DNA from: Caldisericaceae bacterium
GTDB lineage: Bacteria > Calditrichota > Calditrichia > Calditrichales > Calditrichaceae
Length of the DNA stretch: 6,967 bases
Direction of reading: 5' to 3'
Assembly: GCA_021160885.1 (NCBI GenBank)
Contig: JAGHBR010000397.1
Location: 1 to 6,967, forward strand
The notes under the pieces are model-generated. The model worked only from the letters and a program-made list of their open reading frames with translations. It did not search any database and was not told where the DNA came from. Shown piece after piece: positions 5,090 to 6,967 of this stretch (the stretch's first letter is position 1; each line of letters begins with the position of its first letter). The position numbers were made by a program, and so were the translations under genes.

Positions 5090-6319
5090 TTAAACCAGGT
5101 TGACAGTGGTCTGCTTTTTTAGTTGTAAAATATCATTGAACAGATTTTTTAATTCCTGATGATGGTCTTCATTTTTCAAACCAGTCAGTAACTGGTTGAT
5201 TTTTATTGCTAATTTGGCAACCGTTGCATCAATCTTCCCATTATTGTTATGCAATACCATAAGCCTGACAACATGCTTTAATTGTGCGGTGTTACCTGGC
5301 CAATCCTGTTGCAGTAAAAGTTCAATTGCTTCTGGACTAATGTGTTGAATAAAAATGCCGACGTTTTGACTTTCAAAATTCACGAAATGTTGAATCAGGG
5401 CTGGAATGTCTCCCTTCCTTTCGCGTAAGGGGGGTACTTTAATCGTAAAATTGGCTAATAGTTCATAGAGCTCTGGTAAAAAGGCGTCTTCCTGAATTAG
5501 CGCTTTCAAATCCTGTGACGTAGAAGCAATAATTCGAACATCAACTGAATGATTGGATGAGTCTGAATTAAATCCAAAAAAGTTTTGATGTAATAATCGG
5601 GCTAAATGTTTTTGTGCGATTTTGGAAAGATTTTGGATTTCCTTTAAAAACAATGTACCATGCTGAGCGCTCTTAAGAAGTTGGTAACAATGCAGTTTTA
5701 TGGCGTCGGGATCAGTTTCATTATCATTGCAATAATGGACTATAAAAGGCCCATATTTTCTTTTTCCATTGAAATGAATCATTTTGGCGATTAATTCTTT
5801 GCCGGTTCCATGTTCCCCCAGAATCAATAAACGCTCGGGTTTATCTGATATAGATGATAAGAGATTAATCGCTTTTTGAAGCGTGTGTCCCAATCCAATT
5901 TTCGAAATGGAAGGTTCCAGCTCATTAATTAGAGTTTTATTCAATTTAATGAGCTGGCGTAAATTTAATGCATTGTTTATGGTAAAAAGCATTCTTTCCA
6001 GTTCGATCGGTTTTTCGAGGTAATCGAAGACACCAGCATTGAGATATTCTGAAGCGGAATTGGTTACGTTACTACCGGATATTAAAATTAAAGGCACATC
6101 ATCTTTTTGCTTTTTAATTTCCTCTAAAATTGCAAGTCCATCTAACCAATGTCCGAGAACCATATCTATTAAGATAACATCCCAGTCTGCTGTGAGCGCT
6201 AACTCCAATCCTTTTGCCGGGTTGGTCTCAAATTCAATAGGAATGTTTTTTAGCTCAAGTGATTTTTTGATCTGGTCACAATAAGCTTTATTGTCGTCGA
6301 TTAAAAGAATTTTGGACAT
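5090..6319 (-). CDS. NtrC-like response regulator with degenerate AAA+ domain and no DNA-binding domain
   Basis: 409 residues. The receiver domain (about 1-120) is intact: acidic pair D8/D9, phospho-acceptor D52 (ILIDMVL), S81 and K103 (LEKP). Residues about 140-378 follow the sigma-54 activator AAA+ fold: Walker A GEHGTGKE at 168-175, VRIIAST 261-267, PPLRERKGDIPALIQHF 296-312 and WPGN 340-343. Catalytic and output features are lost. The ELFGHEKGAFTGA segment is absent, with about 20 fewer residues between YC (196-197) and HGTLFL. Walker B reads LFLKEI, with K226 for Asp. The arginine fingers of the usual FREDLYYRL become L281 and L287, and the sensor II Arg of GNVREL is A345. The tail (380-409) has no Fis-type HTH. 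It should be phosphorylatable but not a sigma-54 activator; output by protein contact is inferred. It starts at ATG 6319 with GGAGG (6334-6330) 10 nt upstream, 18 nt after the kinase-like gene. Confidence 0.85.
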   Translation of the reverse strand: MSKILLIDDNKAYCDQIKKSLELKNIPIEFETNPAKGLELALTADWDVILIDMVLGHWLDGLAILEEIKKQKDDVPLILISGSNVTNSASEYLNAGVFDYLEKPIELERMLFTINNALNLRQLIKLNKTLINELEPSISKIGLGHTLQKAINLLSSISDKPERLLILGEHGTGKELIAKMIHFNGKRKYGPFIVHYCNDNETDPDAIKLHCYQLLKSAQHGTLFLKEIQNLSKIAQKHLARLLHQNFFGFNSDSSNHSVDVRIIASTSQDLKALIQEDAFLPELYELLANFTIKVPPLRERKGDIPALIQHFVNFESQNVGIFIQHISPEAIELLLQQDWPGNTAQLKHVVRLMVLHNNNGKIDATVAKLAIKINQLLTGLKNEDHHQELKNLFNDILQLKKQTTVNLV

Positions 6320-6337
6320 CAGCAGATATCCTCCAAA

Positions 6338-6952
6338 TTATTGATTAAAATCTAAGATTAAAAGCGGTTCGTATCTGTCAAAGTTTGGTCGGGAAAACTT
6401 TATTCCCAAATACGTTGACAATTGTTTAATGGTTAAAATTTCTAACGAATCCTCTGCGTTGTCAGAATTTAATAAGGAGAAAATAGTTTCGACTGTTGCT
6501 TCAGAATCGAACCTCACACGTACTTGTTTGGTTTCAGGTTTTAATTCAATTTCAGCGCTATTTGGGACGCCTGAAATATTAAAAAAACTTTCAAAAAACC
6601 ATTTTAAGAGTTGTGGTTCTGAGTGCACCACAAAATTAAGTGAATTATTTTTTAGTTTGAATTGAGGTCTTTTATCTGTCAATTCCAGTAGAATCTGTAC
6701 TAAATTGACAAATTTTAAATTTTGTTCTGAATTGCTGGTTAAGAGCAGCGCTCTTCTCAAACTCCGGATACTTTCGTTGATTTGAGTTTGAATTACCTGC
6801 AAAAAATCATCAGCTTGTTCATTTTGTTCTAACGGTAAGTCAGTTTCATTTAAAATAAATTTAAGATTGGTAGCCGCCAATTTTAAAGTGGCCAAATCAT
6901 TTTTGGCTTTATGGATTAAACGATTGATTAAAAAGTCCTTGTCATGCTTCAT
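6338..6952 (-). CDS. Histidine-kinase-like / phosphotransferase-like protein lacking ATP-site motifs
   Basis: 204 residues, no membrane segment. An N-terminal helical hairpin (about 5-75) contains LIHKAKNDLATL, giving H14-x-x-x-N18-x-L20, the form of a DHp phospho-histidine box. Spo0B, ChpT and ordinary kinases all show similar H-boxes. Residues about 80-204 have the length and strand/helix order of a HATPase domain (FVNLVQILLEL, then a helix ending ESFFNIS, then EIELKPETKQVRVRF). The N box, the DxGxG motif and the GxGLxI motif are not recognisable: where GLGLSIVK would be expected the text reads LEILTIKQ. It therefore probably relays or removes phosphate rather than using ATP. The ATG at 6952 is the first possible start after an in-frame TGA (6961-6959), with no clear ribosome site, which suggests coupling to a gene ending at the window edge. 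Its stop is directly followed by the ribosome site of the response regulator. It could alternatively be an unrelated helical protein. Confidence 0.6.
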   Translation of the reverse strand: MKHDKDFLINRLIHKAKNDLATLKLAATNLKFILNETDLPLEQNEQADDFLQVIQTQINESIRSLRRALLLTSNSEQNLKFVNLVQILLELTDKRPQFKLKNNSLNFVVHSEPQLLKWFFESFFNISGVPNSAEIELKPETKQVRVRFDSEATVETIFSLLNSDNAEDSLEILTIKQLSTYLGIKFSRPNFDRYEPLLILDFNQ

Positions 6953-6967
6953 GATTTTTCAGATTAA

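Noticed and set aside
5063..5101. Hairpin CAGCCTGG / CCAGGTTG overlapping the response-regulator stop
   Set aside because: It contains one wobble on the plus strand, which becomes a mismatch on the transcribed minus strand; the loop is 23 nt and no U-tract follows.
5090..6319. Functional sigma-54 enhancer-binding activator
   Set aside because: GAFTGA loop, Walker B Asp, arginine fingers, sensor II Arg and HTH are all absent, so the usual name would mislead.

Overview
The window looks like bacterial chromosome from an AT-rich, non-proteobacterial lineage. The coding style, TTG starts and intergenic decanucleotide repeats are compatible with a Calditrichota/FCB-type genome, but this is an impression and not a placement. 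There are two blocks of genes separated by a repeat-filled gap.

Left block (+ strand, about 290-3924): a tight three-gene operon behind a plausible sigma-70-type promoter. mtaB and miaB are paralogous radical-SAM tRNA methylthiotransferases acting on position 37 of ANN- and UNN-decoding tRNAs respectively. They are followed by a short metallo-beta-lactamase-fold nuclease of the 'ligase-associated exonuclease' type (COG1236-like). Both downstream genes appear to begin at TTG codons overlapping the previous stop region. In both cases the Shine-Dalgarno sequence is the Ile-Gly-Glu codons of the preceding TRAM-domain tail. A divergent gene probably begins at position 45 and runs off the left edge.

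Middle (3925-4319): no gene. The gap is a mosaic of degenerate tandem repeats with 10-, 7- and 8-nt periods, lying between two convergent genes.

Right block (- strand, 6952 to 4320), much more AT-rich. At the 5' end is a short histidine-kinase-like protein that keeps an H-x-x-x-N-x-L box but lacks recognisable ATP-binding motifs. It is followed 18 nt later by a response regulator with an intact receiver domain. That regulator's NtrC-type AAA+ domain has lost the GAFTGA loop, the Walker B aspartate, both arginine-finger positions and the sensor II arginine, and it has no C-terminal DNA-binding domain. The pair reads as a phosphotransfer module in which phosphate chemistry is kept but ATPase and sigma-54 output are lost. 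Downstream, with its own promoter, is a 147-residue protein that looks like a HicB-like domain fused to a HicA-like domain. The two-component pair and the possible HicB-HicA fusion are the most unusual content of the window.
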